From NCBI GenBank assembly GCA_002928735.1, contig PERL01000007.1, positions 62,001 through 126,000 on the forward strand: a DNA stretch of 64,000 bases, written 5' to 3'. The notes beneath the pieces are model-generated. The model saw only the letters and a program-made list of their open reading frames with translations. It had not been told where the DNA came from and made no database searches. This DNA comes from Hyphomicrobium sp. Its GTDB lineage: Bacteria > Pseudomonadota > Alphaproteobacteria > Rhizobiales > Hyphomicrobiaceae. The translations under genes and the position numbers were made by a program. This document shows positions 9,011 to 18,878 of the stretch, in pieces (position 1 is the first letter of the stretch; every line of letters starts with the position of its first letter).

Positions 9011-10273
9011 TCAGAACGGATTCCACGTCGGCTGGTCGGTGAATCTCAGATAGCCGATGTTGGCTCCAAGTCTGAGCCCGATGCCCGAACGGATCGGCGC
9101 CATGATCACATCGCCGCCCTTGAGCAGCGTCATGCCCACACCGCCAACTAAATACGCCGATCCATCGACGCCCGTGAAGCTGCGATAAAGCTGGGCGGGG
9201 TCGCGCATGCGATAGACGAGAATGAGCGTCCGCCCGCCTTCCGCACCCAAGTCGTAACCGATCGACGGGCCATGCCAGTGAATGGGCCGCGTGCCACCTT
9301 GGCGAAGATAGAGCGTCCCCTTGCCGTACCGCAGACCAGCGAGAAAGGCCCCTCCACCCTCGGTACCGAGGATGTAGCCGGTGGGACGTCCCGAGTTCGC
9401 GAATGCATATTCGATGACGCTGGCGAGGTTAGTCGAGATCGTGCCGAAAAATCCGCGGCTCGCATCGCGGACCTCATCAATGGTGTAGCCCTCATCCGCT
9501 GTTTCGAACGTAATCGGCGGCAACGCGTTCGGCACACCCGCGTCCGCCCCAGGAGCGGCCGCAACAGCTGGAGGGCTGCCTGGCGCACCTGGCGGCGGCA
9601 CGACGGATTTTGACTTGGAATCCCAAACGCCGTCACGTCCCGAAGACGGAGGTGTCGGCGGCTTGAGCGGCTCTGATTTCGCCACCTGGGCGGGCGCGGC
9701 TGGCACCTTCGGCTTCTGCTCGGGTATCGGGGGCTCAGGTTTAGCCGGCACCGCCGGAGCTGCGTTATTCGGTGGCGAGGGAGCAGCCTTCGCCGCGACC
9801 TCGGCCGGCTTGCTGGCCCCGATCTCGCGCGCCACTTTCTCTTCCAGATACGCCGCCTTTGCTTTCATCACCGCCAGGATCTCGATGCTGGCCGCCTCGA
9901 TCTCCGCCAACTTGCTGCAGTCGTAGGACCCATCGGAACCGGCGCGGCCGAGCTGGTCCACCTTACTCAAGAGTTCGTTGGCCTGCGTGTCGAGCTCTCC
10001 CAGCCGTCCGTCTTCGAGATAGAGCATGGCCCGCTCTTCGCGATCCTCGCCGGTCCAGCCCTTCTTTTCCGCCAGCGCTGTTAACCGCGCCCGCATACGC
10101 GGCTGCGCCTCGCTATTATAGCCCCGAAGCGTCGCTCCAAATCTATCGACAGCCTCCGCAAAGGTCTTTGCAGTGCAACCCGCCGCCGTCGGTTTATCTG
10201 ACAAAGCCGGAAAGGCGCTGCCAAAACCGCCGAGTGCCAGCGCGAGAAGCGCGGTTCGCAACATTCGAATCAT
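9011..10273 (-). CDS. EipA-like (DUF1134) envelope protein with an extra N-terminal domain
   Basis: ATG 10273 follows GGGGAC and begins a 420-residue precursor with a signal peptide (MIRMLRTALLALALGG). The C-terminal ~175 residues match the DUF1134/EipA family: RGFFGTISTNLASVIEYAF, YGKGTLYLRQ, HWHGPSIGYDLGAEGG and the terminal small-residue barrel strands. EipA of Brucella is a periplasmic envelope-integrity protein and is much shorter. Here about 130 charged, helix-forming residues and a Pro/Ala/Lys-rich linker of about 80 residues precede the domain. The neighbouring L,D-transpeptidases suggest a role in the cell wall. Confidence 0.85.
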   Translation of the reverse strand: MIRMLRTALLALALGGFGSAFPALSDKPTAAGCTAKTFAEAVDRFGATLRGYNSEAQPRMRARLTALAEKKGWTGEDREERAMLYLEDGRLGELDTQANELLSKVDQLGRAGSDGSYDCSKLAEIEAASIEILAVMKAKAAYLEEKVAREIGASKPAEVAAKAAPSPPNNAAPAVPAKPEPPIPEQKPKVPAAPAQVAKSEPLKPPTPPSSGRDGVWDSKSKSVVPPPGAPGSPPAVAAAPGADAGVPNALPPITFETADEGYTIDEVRDASRGFFGTISTNLASVIEYAFANSGRPTGYILGTEGGGAFLAGLRYGKGTLYLRQGGTRPIHWHGPSIGYDLGAEGGRTLILVYRMRDPAQLYRSFTGVDGSAYLVGGVGMTLLKGGDVIMAPIRSGIGLRLGANIGYLRFTDQPTWNPF

Positions 10274-10656
10274 GCAAGTCCCCAAGCGGTTAGGTCCAAC
10301 AGTGGAGACGGCGACAAAACGGCATCAGCGTGGCGAAAGGCTCTGAATGCGGCCAATCCCTCGGCAGGGCTCGTGAGGCGGAAGACGCCAGACGATCGTC
10401 CGGTGCCAGCCTCATTACACGCGCCACCTCGCGGCGATCCGTCGCTCAGCCCCGCTTGATCTTGATCATAATCCGGGCACCCGGCCGATCCTATGTATCA
10501 CCATCGCAAGGCTCGCAACGACAGTCGATCAGCACGCGTCCTGCCAAAGACCTGCCAGAGGGTTGTCTAACGCAATTGACAGAAGTTCCTGTCAGATATT
10601 TGATAACGCTGGGTCGGCCATCGGACCAGACCCGCAATTGCCGGAGCTGACCGATT
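10274..10656. other. Divergent intergenic region between the EipA-like gene and fpr
   Basis: About 380 bp separate the two divergent start codons. I see no protein-coding frame with a family match and no RNA gene. The right third holds a likely promoter and inverted repeat for fpr, listed separately. The rest has no structure that I can support. Confidence 0.5.
10576..10605 (+). promoter_or_regulatory. Candidate fpr promoter overlapped by an inverted repeat
   Basis: A perfect -35 hexamer TTGACA (10576-10581) is followed 18 bp later by a weaker -10 candidate TTGATA (10600-10605). An inverted repeat TGACAG-6-CTGTCA (10577-10594) overlaps the -35 box and spacer, where a repressor or activator could bind. 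It is 52 bp upstream of the fpr start codon. Confidence 0.45.
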
Positions 10657-11490
10657 ATGCTGGACGATGTTTCGCTTCTCGAAGCCGACAAGGCACCGGC
10701 CACCGAGCGGCCCTTGGCGCCCGGGCTGCGCCGTGAGACAGTCCTGTCAATAACGCACTACACCGACAAGCTTTTTTCATTTCGCACCACCCGCGCGCCC
10801 TCGGTCCGCTTTCAGAGCGGTCAGTTCGTAATGATCGGGTTGGAAACCGAAGCCCGCCCCCTTCTGCGCGCCTACTCCATCACCAGCGCCGTTTACGACG
10901 AACACCTGGAGTTCTTTTCCATCAAGGTCCCGAATGGCCCGCTGACGTCGCGCCTGCAACACATCAAGGTCGGCAATAGCATTGTCGTGAACGGCAAGCC
11001 GACCGGCACGCTTCTGATGTCGAACCTGAAGCCCGGCAAGCGCCTGTGGCTGTTTGCAACTGGAACCGGCTTCGCGCCGTTTGCCAGCATTCTGCGCGAT
11101 CCCGAAACCTACGATGCCTTCGAAACCGTTATCGCTGTCGAAGGTTGCCGCGACGTGGCCGAGCTGCAATTCGCCACCAATGTCGTCTCGGAGGTCCGCC
11201 AGCACGAATACCTGGGCGAAGCAGCCGCCGGCAAACTGCTCTACTACGCCACGGTGACCCGCGAACCTTTCCATCACCAGGGCCGCATCCCCGATCTCAT
11301 CGCGTCGAACAAGATGACATCCGATCTCGGCATTGCGCCCTTCGGCAGCGAGGACGAGCGGGTGATGATGTGCGGCAACCCGCAGATGCTCGCGGATTTG
11401 AAAACGTTGCTCGCATCCCGCGGCCTCGTCGAAGGCTCCAGCGGCGAACCCGGCGAGTTCGTCATCGAAAAGGCGTTCGTCGAGAAATAG
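10657..11490 (+). CDS. fpr: Ferredoxin--NADP+ reductase (bacterial type)
   Basis: A 277-residue FAD enzyme moves electrons between NADPH and ferredoxin or flavodoxin in the cytoplasm. FAD-binding RAYSITSA, NADP-binding GTGFAPFASI and MMCGNPQML are in the expected order. The C-terminus EFVIEKAFVEK is the typical extended tail of proteobacterial Fpr enzymes, which are often involved in oxidative stress defence and Fe-S metabolism. A GGAG site lies about 10 nt before ATG. It stands alone between two minus-strand genes. Confidence 0.95.
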   Translation: MLDDVSLLEADKAPATERPLAPGLRRETVLSITHYTDKLFSFRTTRAPSVRFQSGQFVMIGLETEARPLLRAYSITSAVYDEHLEFFSIKVPNGPLTSRLQHIKVGNSIVVNGKPTGTLLMSNLKPGKRLWLFATGTGFAPFASILRDPETYDAFETVIAVEGCRDVAELQFATNVVSEVRQHEYLGEAAAGKLLYYATVTREPFHHQGRIPDLIASNKMTSDLGIAPFGSEDERVMMCGNPQMLADLKTLLASRGLVEGSSGEPGEFVIEKAFVEK

Positions 11491-11492
11491 AC

Positions 11493-11530
11493 AAAAGGCG
11501 AAGGCCCAGCCGGTGCGGCTGAGCCCTCGC
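11493..11530 (-). terminator. Imperfect intrinsic terminator for the small repeat protein gene
   Basis: On the minus strand a 14-bp stem with two mismatches is followed by TTTTG. It lies 11 bp past the stop of the gene at 11541 and may also slow transcription coming from fpr. Confidence 0.55.
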
Positions 11531-11540
11531 TGATGTTTCC

Positions 11541-11828
11541 TTACTTGCCGACGCCCGGATGATCCTTCATGGCCTTGCCCGTGAGGCTCTTGTCGTCGGG
11601 CTTGGCCGTCGGATTGGCGGTCGATCCGCCGCCCGAAACGCCCGGCGCATCCTTCATCGCCTTTTCAGCCAGCCCACCCGTTTCAGGCTTCGCCGTCGGG
11701 TTGGCCGTCGTGCCACCGCCCGTGACGCCGGGGTTATCTTCCATCACCTTCTCGCTGAGATCGCCGCCTGCGAAGGCAAGCGTTGTCGAGGCAGCAAGAA
11801 AAAGAGCAGCAAGCGTGGAAACTTTCAT
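11541..11828 (-). CDS. Small secreted protein built from three internal repeats
   Basis: This 95-residue precursor has a clean signal peptide (MKVSTLAALFLAASTTLAFA). The mature ~75 residues are two and a half copies of a ~28-residue unit. Each starts with LxxKxMxDxPGV and continues GGGxTANPTAKP; the third is cut after HPGVGK. The first two copies differ at only a few sites. There is no Cys and no known fold. The Gly/Pro/Thr-rich spacer suggests flexible linkers between short amphipathic helices. I do not recognise a family. It is monocistronic, with terminators on both sides. Confidence 0.75.
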   Translation of the reverse strand: MKVSTLAALFLAASTTLAFAGGDLSEKVMEDNPGVTGGGTTANPTAKPETGGLAEKAMKDAPGVSGGGSTANPTAKPDDKSLTGKAMKDHPGVGK

Positions 11829-11936
11829 GGTCGTTCTCCAGATAAGGTTTCATCGTTGAATGAGAGCGACGGTTCGAACTGTCGAATGGAATTACGGGGC
11901 AACCCCGCTGCGGTTTCAGATGACAAAAATGAAATG

Positions 11937-11966
11937 AAAAACGCCGGGCTCCCGAGCCCGGCGTTT
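11937..11966 (-). terminator. Intrinsic terminator of the diamine catabolic operon
   Basis: A perfect 13-bp stem (11939-11951 with 11954-11966) is followed on the minus strand by a T-run. It lies about 25 bp past the mmsA stop codon. Confidence 0.88.
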
Positions 11967-11990
11967 AAATTTCGCCAGAATGGGCGATGG

Positions 11991-13487
11991 TTACTTCAAG
12001 CTGGGGAAGTTGAACTCCGCGCCTTTGCGAATGCCCGTCGGCCAGCGCGCCGTAACAGTCTTGAGCCGCGTATAGAAGCGCACGCCTTCCGGTCCATAGA
12101 TCGCATGATCGCCAAACAGCGACCGCTTCCATCCGCCGAATGAGTGATACGCCACTGGCACTGGGAGCGGCACGTTGATGCCAACCATGCCAACTTCAAT
12201 TTTGTCCGCAAACGCCCGCGCCGCATCGCCGTCGCGTGTGAAAATCGCGGTTCCGTTCCCGTACTCGTGCGCGTTGATCAGCCCGGCCGCTTCGTCGAAC
12301 GACTGAGCCCGCACCACCGACAGCACCGGCCCGAAGATCTCTTGTTTGTAAATCGTCATCTCCGGCGTCACGCGATCGAAAAGCGATCCGCCTAGAAAGT
12401 AGCCGTTCTCATACCCCTGCAGCACGAGCCCGCGCCCGTCCACGACAAGCTCCGCGCCCTCCTTTACGCCCTGATCGATGAGGCCGGTGATCTTGCGCTT
12501 AGCCTCCGCCGTCACGACAGGGCCCATCTCCGCATCTGGATCCGTCGCCGGACCGATCTTCAATGCGCGCACCTTCGGTGCCAGAGCCTCCACAAGTTTA
12601 TTCGCCGTCGCCTCGCCCACCGGCACCGCGACCGAAATCGCCATGCAGCGCTCGCCCGCCGACCCGTAGCCGGCCCCCATCAGCGCATCCACCGCCTGAT
12701 CGATGTCCGCATCAGGCATCACGATCATGTGGTTCTTGGCACCGCCGAGCGCCTGCACGCGTTTGCCCTTCGCCGTGCCGCGCGCATAGATATATTCTGC
12801 AATCGGCGTCGAGCCGACAAAGCTCACCGCCGCGATGTCGGGATGATCGAGGATGGCATCGACGGCTTCCTTGTCGCCATGCACGACATTGAACACGCCC
12901 TTCGGCAGCCCCGCCTCCTGCAGCAGGTCCCAGATCAGCATGGTCGACGACGGATCGCGCTCCGACGGCTTCAGAATGAACGTATTCCCGCACGCGATCG
13001 CGAGCGGAAACATCCACATCGGCACCATTACCGGGAAGTTGAACGGCGTGATCCCCGCCACGACGCCCAGCGGCTGCCGGTCCGACCAGCTGTCGATGTC
13101 CGGCCCGACGTTGCGGCTGAATTCGCCCTTCAGCAGATGCGGTATTCCGCACGCAAAATCGACCACGTCAATTCCGCGCTGCAACTCGCCAAGCGCATCG
13201 GGATGCGTCTTGCCATGTTCGCGCGAAATCGCCCGCGCAATGTCGTCGGCCCGCTTCTCCAGAAGCTCTTTGTACTTGAAGAGAACCTTCGCCCGCTTGA
13301 TTGGAGGCAATGCGCCCCACGCCGGCGCCGCAGCCTTCGCGACAGCCACCGCCGCATCGACTTCCGTCTTGGCCGACAGCGGCAGTCGCGCAATCTGCTC
13401 GCCCGTTGCCGGATTGTAGACCGCCGAAAATCGCGTCGAACCCGACGTGACCTTCGCCCCGTCGATGGCATTCTGAATCGTGAGCAT
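11991..13487 (-). CDS. mmsA: CoA-acylating methylmalonate/malonate-semialdehyde dehydrogenase
   Basis: This 498-residue NAD-dependent enzyme converts methylmalonate or malonate semialdehyde, with CoA, to propionyl-CoA or acetyl-CoA and CO2. The family-specific active-site string [14 protein letters not shown] carries the catalytic Cys, and [15 protein letters not shown] is the usual nucleotide-binding segment of this subfamily. It is the last gene of the minus-strand operon, 17 bp after the omega-amino acid aminotransferase. In that setting its substrate is likely malonate semialdehyde from beta-alanine. Valine degradation is the alternative, but no other valine genes are nearby. Confidence 0.95.
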   Translation of the reverse strand: MLTIQNAIDGAKVTSGSTRFSAVYNPATGEQIARLPLSAKTEVDAAVAVAKAAAPAWGALPPIKRAKVLFKYKELLEKRADDIARAISREHGKTHPDALGELQRGIDVVDFACGIPHLLKGEFSRNVGPDIDSWSDRQPLGVVAGITPFNFPVMVPMWMFPLAIACGNTFILKPSERDPSSTMLIWDLLQEAGLPKGVFNVVHGDKEAVDAILDHPDIAAVSFVGSTPIAEYIYARGTAKGKRVQALGGAKNHMIVMPDADIDQAVDALMGAGYGSAGERCMAISVAVPVGEATANKLVEALAPKVRALKIGPATDPDAEMGPVVTAEAKRKITGLIDQGVKEGAELVVDGRGLVLQGYENGYFLGGSLFDRVTPEMTIYKQEIFGPVLSVVRAQSFDEAAGLINAHEYGNGTAIFTRDGDAARAFADKIEVGMVGINVPLPVPVAYHSFGGWKRSLFGDHAIYGPEGVRFYTRLKTVTARWPTGIRKGAEFNFPSLK

Positions 13488-13504
13488 GGAAGCGAGCCTC
13501 AGGT

Positions 13505-14827
13505 TTACGGCGTGGTCTTCAAAACGTCGGTCAGGATGTCGAACATTTGATCGATCTCAGCTCGCGTGATGATGAGCGGCGGCGAGAGCGCCATGATGTC
13601 ACCCGTCGTTCGCACGAGCAGACCCTTCTCGAACGCCGCGACGAAGCGGTCATACGCGCGCTTCGTCGGCTGATCGGCAAGTGGCGCGAACTCGATCGCC
13701 CCGATCAGGCCGATGTTCCGAATGTCGATCACGTGCGGCATGTCGCGAAGCGCATGCAGACGCTCTTCCCAATAACCGGCAAGTTCGTTCGCCCGCGTCA
13801 GCAGGCCTTCATCCGCATAGGTGTCGAGCGTCCCGATCGCCGCCGCGCACGCCATGGGGTGCCCCGAGTACGTGTACCCGTGGAAGAAGTCGATCATCCA
13901 ATCGGGCCCGGACTGGAACACGCCGTGCACCTTATCGTTCACGAACACCGCGCCCATCGGAATGGTGCCGTTAGTCACGCCCTTCGCTGTCGTGATGATG
14001 TCCGGCTTAATGCCGAAATAATCCGAGCCGAACGCCGTCCCCATCCGCCCGAACGCGGTGATCACCTCATCCGCGATGAGCAGGATGTCATGCTTCCGGC
14101 ATATCGCCTCGAGTCGCTTCAGATACCCCTTCGGCGGAATGAGCACGCCCGTCGAGCACGCCACCGGCTCCACGATCACCGCTGCAATGGTGGACGCATC
14201 GTGCAACGCCACCAGCCGCTCCAAATCGTCGGCCAGTTCCGCCCCGTGCTCCGGCTCGCCCTTGGAAAACGCATTGCGCGCCAGATCATGCGTGTGCCGC
14301 AAGTGATCGACGCCCGCCACCAGCGCGCCAAAAAACTTCCGGTTGTTGACCATGCCGCCAACTGACATGCCGCCGAAGTTGACACCGTGATACCCGCGCT
14401 CGCGCCCGATCAACCGAACCTTGGTCGCGTTGCCCTTCGCACGATGATAGGCGAGCGCCATCTTCAGCGCCGTCTCCACCGACTCCGAGCCGGAGTTTGT
14501 GAAGAACACATGGTTGAAACCTTCGGGCGCTACGTTCACCAGCCGCGACGCTGCTTCGAACGCCTTCACATGTCCCATCTGAAACGTGCCGGCAAAATCG
14601 AGAGTCTCAGCCTGCTCCTTGATCGCCGCCACAATCTTCGGCCGGCAATGACCCGCATTCACGCACCAAAGCCCCGACGTCCCGTCGATGACCCTCCGCC
14701 CCTCGGGCGTGATGTAATGCGACCCCTCCGCCTTCGCAAAAAGCCGCGGCGCCGACTTGAATTGCCGGTTCGCCGTAAACGGCATCCAGAAGGCTTCCAG
14801 ATCGTTGGTCTTGAGCTGCACGTTCAT
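13505..14827 (-). CDS. Omega-amino acid (beta-alanine):pyruvate aminotransferase
   Basis: ATG 14827, with CGGAGA about 9 nt upstream, gives a 440-residue class III PLP aminotransferase. The start [14 protein letters not shown] and the GLWCVNAGH string are characteristic of the beta-alanine:pyruvate transaminase branch. The PLP lysine is in [14 protein letters not shown]. The enzyme would transfer the terminal amino group of beta-alanine (or another omega-amino acid) to pyruvate, giving malonate semialdehyde for the MmsA encoded next. Substrate range in this family is broad, so amines are also possible. Confidence 0.88.
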   Translation of the reverse strand: MNVQLKTNDLEAFWMPFTANRQFKSAPRLFAKAEGSHYITPEGRRVIDGTSGLWCVNAGHCRPKIVAAIKEQAETLDFAGTFQMGHVKAFEAASRLVNVAPEGFNHVFFTNSGSESVETALKMALAYHRAKGNATKVRLIGRERGYHGVNFGGMSVGGMVNNRKFFGALVAGVDHLRHTHDLARNAFSKGEPEHGAELADDLERLVALHDASTIAAVIVEPVACSTGVLIPPKGYLKRLEAICRKHDILLIADEVITAFGRMGTAFGSDYFGIKPDIITTAKGVTNGTIPMGAVFVNDKVHGVFQSGPDWMIDFFHGYTYSGHPMACAAAIGTLDTYADEGLLTRANELAGYWEERLHALRDMPHVIDIRNIGLIGAIEFAPLADQPTKRAYDRFVAAFEKGLLVRTTGDIMALSPPLIITRAEIDQMFDILTDVLKTTP

Positions 14828-14870
14828 GTGTGTATCTCCGGGAGGCGCGGCCTCCCTCAAAGTCCTGAAA

Positions 14871-16166
14871 TTACGATGCCTGTGTAACGGCTTCCGTCAG
14901 CGCCGCTTCGAACACGTCCATGCCCTCGCGCACGAGTGCGTCGCTCGCTGTAAGCGGCGACAGGAAACGGATGACGTTGCCGTAGGTGCCGCACGACAGC
15001 AGGATCAGCCCGCGTGCGTTCGCGGCCTTGAGGAGCGCCTGCGTCAGCTGCGGCGCCGGTTCATGCGTCTTCTGATCCTTGACGAGTTCCACCGCGCACA
15101 TCGCGCCAAGTCCGCGCACGTCGCCGATGCAATTCAAGTTCGAGCGATTGCTGAGTTCGTGGCAGCGGTCCATCATGATGCGACCGATGGCATTCGCCCG
15201 CTCGCACAGATTCTCATCCTCGATGATGTCGAGAACCGCGTGAGCCGCAGCACACGCCACTGGATTTCCGGCATATGTGCCGCCGAGCCCACCCGGCCCC
15301 GACGCATCCATCACATCTGCGCGGCCCGTGATCGCTGCCAGCGGCATACCGCCGGCCAGGCCCTTCGCGAGCGTCACCACATCGGCCTTCACACCGGCAT
15401 GCTCCATCGCGAACATCTTACCCGTGCGCGCAAACCCCGACTGGATTTCATCGGCAATGAGCACGATGCCATGTTCGTCGCAGATCCGGCGCAACTCGCG
15501 CAGGAACTCTGGCGGCGCGATATTGAACCCGCCCTCGCCCTGCACCGGCTCAATGATGATCCCTGCAATGCTGGAAGGATCGGCCGTGTGCTTGAACAGG
15601 CTCTTCAGGCTGTAGAGGCTCTGTTCGACCGACACGCAATGATAGGCGTTCGGAAACTCCACCTGATAGATATCGGCAGGGAAGGGGCCAAAGCCCTTCT
15701 TGTAAGGCACGACTTTCCCGGTCAGCGCCATGCCCATCATGGTGCGGCCATGAAAGCCGGCCGTGAAAGAGATGATGCCCGGCCGCCCCGTGTACGCACG
15801 CGCGACTTTCACCGCGTTCTCGACCGCTTCCGCACCCGTCGAGATCAGCATGGTCTTCGCCGGCCCTTCGACTGGCGCAATCGCGTTCAGCCGCTCCGCG
15901 AGGCGCACGTAAGATTCGTACGGCGTCACCTGGAAGCAGACATGGCTGAACGCCTTCATCTGCTCTTCGACCGCCTTCAGAATTCGCGGATGTTGGTGTC
16001 CCGTGTTGGTCACCGCAATGCCAGCCGCGAAATCGATGTAGCGCTTCCCGTCCTCGCTCCAGATCTCGGAGTTGAGCGCGCGCGCGGCATAGATCGAAGT
16101 GGCATGACCAATACCGCGCGGCACGGCAGCACTGCGGCGTTCATGAAGTTCGGCAGAAGTGGCCAT
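14871..16166 (-). CDS. gabT: 4-aminobutyrate (GABA)/5-aminovalerate aminotransferase
   Basis: The start chosen is ATG 16166, giving 431 residues, the normal GabT length. A longer in-frame extension merely reads the gcdH sequence out of frame. Key parts are ISTGAEAVENAVKVAR, GIIIEPVQGEGGF, the DEIQSGFARTGK cofactor region and the PLP lysine in TLAKGLAGGMPLAAI. It passes the amino group of GABA to 2-oxoglutarate, giving succinate semialdehyde, which the GabD encoded upstream oxidises. GabT enzymes often also use 5-aminovalerate, which fits the adjacent gcdH. Confidence 0.93.
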   Translation of the reverse strand: MATSAELHERRSAAVPRGIGHATSIYAARALNSEIWSEDGKRYIDFAAGIAVTNTGHQHPRILKAVEEQMKAFSHVCFQVTPYESYVRLAERLNAIAPVEGPAKTMLISTGAEAVENAVKVARAYTGRPGIISFTAGFHGRTMMGMALTGKVVPYKKGFGPFPADIYQVEFPNAYHCVSVEQSLYSLKSLFKHTADPSSIAGIIIEPVQGEGGFNIAPPEFLRELRRICDEHGIVLIADEIQSGFARTGKMFAMEHAGVKADVVTLAKGLAGGMPLAAITGRADVMDASGPGGLGGTYAGNPVACAAAHAVLDIIEDENLCERANAIGRIMMDRCHELSNRSNLNCIGDVRGLGAMCAVELVKDQKTHEPAPQLTQALLKAANARGLILLSCGTYGNVIRFLSPLTASDALVREGMDVFEAALTEAVTQAS

Positions 16167-16180
16167 GGGTCGTATGCTCC

Positions 16181-17413
16181 TCAGGAGAAAGCCTGGATAC
16201 CGGTCTGCGCGCGGCCCAGGATCAAAGCGTGAATGTCGGCTGTGCCCTCGTAGGTATTCACCGCTTCGAGGTTCAGCATGTGACGGATGATGGGGTATTC
16301 GTCCGAGATGCCGTTGCCGCCCAGCATGTCGCGCGCGGTCCGCGCGATATCGAGCGCCTTCAGGCAGCTGTTGCGCTTGATCAGCGAAATCGCTTCCGGC
16401 GCCAGCCGGTCCTCGTCTTTCATGCGGCCCGCCTGCAGGCACGCGCCGAATGCCAGCGCGATCTCCGTCTGCATGTTGGCAAGCTTCATTTGAATGAGCT
16501 GATTGGCTGCCAGCGGCCGCCCGAACTGCGCCCGGTCGAGAACGTACTGCCGCGCCGTCCGCCAGCAAGCCTCCGCCGCACCGATTGCACCCCAGGCGAT
16601 CCCAAACCGCGCATTGTTCAGGCAACCGAACGGTCCCTTGAGTCCGGCCACGTTCGCCAGCAGATTGGCCTCCGGAACGAACACGCCCTCCAGCACGATT
16701 TCGCCCGTGATCGACGCCCGTAGCGACACTTTACTATCGATGGTCGGCGTCGAAAAACCGGCCATGCCACGCTCGACGATGAAACCCCGGATCGGCCCGT
16801 CGTCCGTCTTCGCCCACACGATGGCGATGTCGGCGATCGGCGCATTCGTGATCCACGTCTTGGCGCCGTCGAGGCGATAGCCGCCCGCTTCCCGCCGCGC
16901 CCGGGTGGTCATGCCGCCCGGATCCGAGCCGTGATCCGGCTCCGTCAATCCAAAGCATCCGACCATCTCACCCGTCGCCAGCGCCGGCAAAAACTGCTGC
17001 CGCTGCGCCTCCGTGCCATAGGCCCAGATCGGATACATCACGAGGCTCGACTGCACGCTCATCGCCGAGCGATAGCCGCTGTCCACCGCCTCGATTTCGC
17101 GCGCGATGAGACCATACGAGACAGCACCCACACCCGCCCCGCCATACGCCTCCGGGATCGTCGGGCCAAGAAAGCCCATGGCGCCCAGATCGCGCATAAT
17201 CGAGCGGTCGAAGCCCTCAGTGCGGAAATCCTTGATCACACGCGGAGCGAGCTTATCGGCTGCAAACTTCCGCGCTGCCTCACTCAACATCCGTTCGTCT
17301 TCGCTGAGCAGCGCCGCATAACCCAGCGGATCGGCCCAATCGAACGACGCGCGCAGCGCGCTTTCGCCCGCCGCGTGATCCAATCCCACTGTCTTCGGAG
17401 ACACCGCGACCAT
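16181..17413 (-). CDS. gcdH: Glutaryl-CoA dehydrogenase
   Basis: A 410-residue FAD acyl-CoA dehydrogenase starts at ATG 17413, four bases after the gabD stop. [18 protein letters not shown] and the C-terminal [20 protein letters not shown], with the catalytic-base Glu in YEGT, are the glutaryl-CoA dehydrogenase pattern. The reaction is oxidative decarboxylation to crotonyl-CoA. Its place inside a putrescine/GABA operon is unusual and suggests C5 diamine or lysine breakdown through 5-aminovalerate and glutarate. No glutarate CoA-transferase or ligase is seen in the operon. Confidence 0.9.
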   Translation of the reverse strand: MVAVSPKTVGLDHAAGESALRASFDWADPLGYAALLSEDERMLSEAARKFAADKLAPRVIKDFRTEGFDRSIMRDLGAMGFLGPTIPEAYGGAGVGAVSYGLIAREIEAVDSGYRSAMSVQSSLVMYPIWAYGTEAQRQQFLPALATGEMVGCFGLTEPDHGSDPGGMTTRARREAGGYRLDGAKTWITNAPIADIAIVWAKTDDGPIRGFIVERGMAGFSTPTIDSKVSLRASITGEIVLEGVFVPEANLLANVAGLKGPFGCLNNARFGIAWGAIGAAEACWRTARQYVLDRAQFGRPLAANQLIQMKLANMQTEIALAFGACLQAGRMKDEDRLAPEAISLIKRNSCLKALDIARTARDMLGGNGISDEYPIIRHMLNLEAVNTYEGTADIHALILGRAQTGIQAFS

Positions 17414-17417
17414 CGCC

Positions 17418-18863
17418 CTACATCCCGCCCAGACAGATGAACTTTGTCTCGAGATACTCTTCCAAACCCTCGGCCGCACCCTCGCGTCCAAGCCCGCTCT
17501 CCTTCACACCGCCGAACGGCACAACTTCATTCGAGAAGATGCCTTCGTTGACGCCGACCATGCCCGCTTCCAGCTTCTCCGCCGCCTTCCAGGCCCGGTG
17601 AATGTTCTGGCTGAAGAGATAAGCCGCGAGCCCAAACGGCGTGTTGTTGGCGAGCGCAATCGCCTCCTCGTCCGTCTCGAACTTGATGAGTGCGGCGACG
17701 GGTCCGAAGATTTCCTGGCTCACGATATCCATATCCGCAGTGACGCCCGTCAGCACGGTCGGCTTGTAGAACAGCGACCCGGCCGCATCCTTGGCGCCGC
17801 CGGTCTTCACAGTGCCACCCTTCGCCACCGCATCTGCCATCAAGTTTTCGACTTTGGCGACCGCCTCCGCGTTGATCAGCGGTCCAAGATTGACACCAGC
17901 GGTGGCGCCCGGCCCAACAACGAGCTTTTCCGCCGCCGCCGCCAACGCCGAGGCGAAGCGGTCGTAAATGCCCGCCTGCACGATGATCCGATTGGCGCAC
18001 ACGCACGTCTGTCCGGCGTTGCGATACTTGGAGGCCATGGCGCCGGCAACCGCCTGATCGAGATCGGCGTCGTCGAAAATGATGAGCGGTGCATTTCCGC
18101 CCAATTCCAGCGTCAGCTTCTTCACCGTGTCCGCGCATTGACGATAGAGGATCTTGCCGACCTCCGTCGATCCCGTGAACGTCAGTTTGCGCACCCGGCC
18201 ATCGGCGCACAAGACCTCGCCCACGCCGCGCGCATCCTGCGTCGTCACCACGTTGAAGACGCCCGCTGGAACGCCGGCCTTCTCGGCAAGCTTCGCCAGT
18301 GCGAGCGCGCACAACGGCGTATCCTCCGCCGGCTTCACGATGATCGTGCACCCGGCAGCTAACGCAGGCGCCACCTTGCGCGTGATCATCGCAATCGGAA
18401 AATTCCACGGCGTAATCGCGGCCACAACACCGATCGGCTGCTTGATCGTGATGTAGCGCTTGGTCGACGCCGTCGTCGGAATCGTGCGCCCGTAGGCGCG
18501 CTTGCCCTCTTCCGCAAACCACTCCACGAACGACGCGCCGTAGGCCACCTCGCCCCGGGACTCAGCCAGCGGCTTGCCCTGCTCCGCCGTCATCAACTGT
18601 GCGAGAGCTTCCGACTCCGCGAGAATGAGATCATACCAGCGCCGCAGCACGGCCGCGCGTTCCTTTGCCGTCTTGGCAGACCACTCGGGCAGCGCCGAAC
18701 TCGCCGCATCGATCGCGCGGCGCGCATCCGCCGGCGTCAAGTTTGGCACCCGCGCAATGTCGAGACCCGTTGCCGGATTGATCACCGCGAACTGGTCCTT
18801 CGACGTCACCCACGTGCCGCCGATATAGGCGGAGGTGGGAAAATCGTCAGGGGTCATGTCCAT
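17418..18863 (-). CDS. gabD: NAD(P)-dependent succinate-semialdehyde dehydrogenase
   Basis: This 481-residue aldehyde dehydrogenase oxidises succinate semialdehyde to succinate, and probably also glutarate semialdehyde to glutarate. [21 protein letters not shown] and the active-site region [12 protein letters not shown] with its vicinal Cys pair are diagnostic for GabD. The [11 protein letters not shown] cofactor segment is also present. It follows puuC by 15 bp and precedes gcdH by 4 bp, consistent with one transcript. The alternative ATG two codons downstream would change nothing important. Confidence 0.95.
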   Translation of the reverse strand: MDMTPDDFPTSAYIGGTWVTSKDQFAVINPATGLDIARVPNLTPADARRAIDAASSALPEWSAKTAKERAAVLRRWYDLILAESEALAQLMTAEQGKPLAESRGEVAYGASFVEWFAEEGKRAYGRTIPTTASTKRYITIKQPIGVVAAITPWNFPIAMITRKVAPALAAGCTIIVKPAEDTPLCALALAKLAEKAGVPAGVFNVVTTQDARGVGEVLCADGRVRKLTFTGSTEVGKILYRQCADTVKKLTLELGGNAPLIIFDDADLDQAVAGAMASKYRNAGQTCVCANRIIVQAGIYDRFASALAAAAEKLVVGPGATAGVNLGPLINAEAVAKVENLMADAVAKGGTVKTGGAKDAAGSLFYKPTVLTGVTADMDIVSQEIFGPVAALIKFETDEEAIALANNTPFGLAAYLFSQNIHRAWKAAEKLEAGMVGVNEGIFSNEVVPFGGVKESGLGREGAAEGLEEYLETKFICLGGM

Positions 18864-18878
18864 GGGGTCCGGTCTCCG

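Noticed and set aside
14757-16232. A 491-codon plus-strand frame opposite gabT
   Set aside because: It lies wholly antisense to a well-supported aminotransferase and has shadow-frame composition.
16167-16625. A 153-residue N-terminal extension of GabT
   Set aside because: It only reads the gcdH coding sequence in another frame. The start at 16166 gives the conserved N-terminus and normal length.
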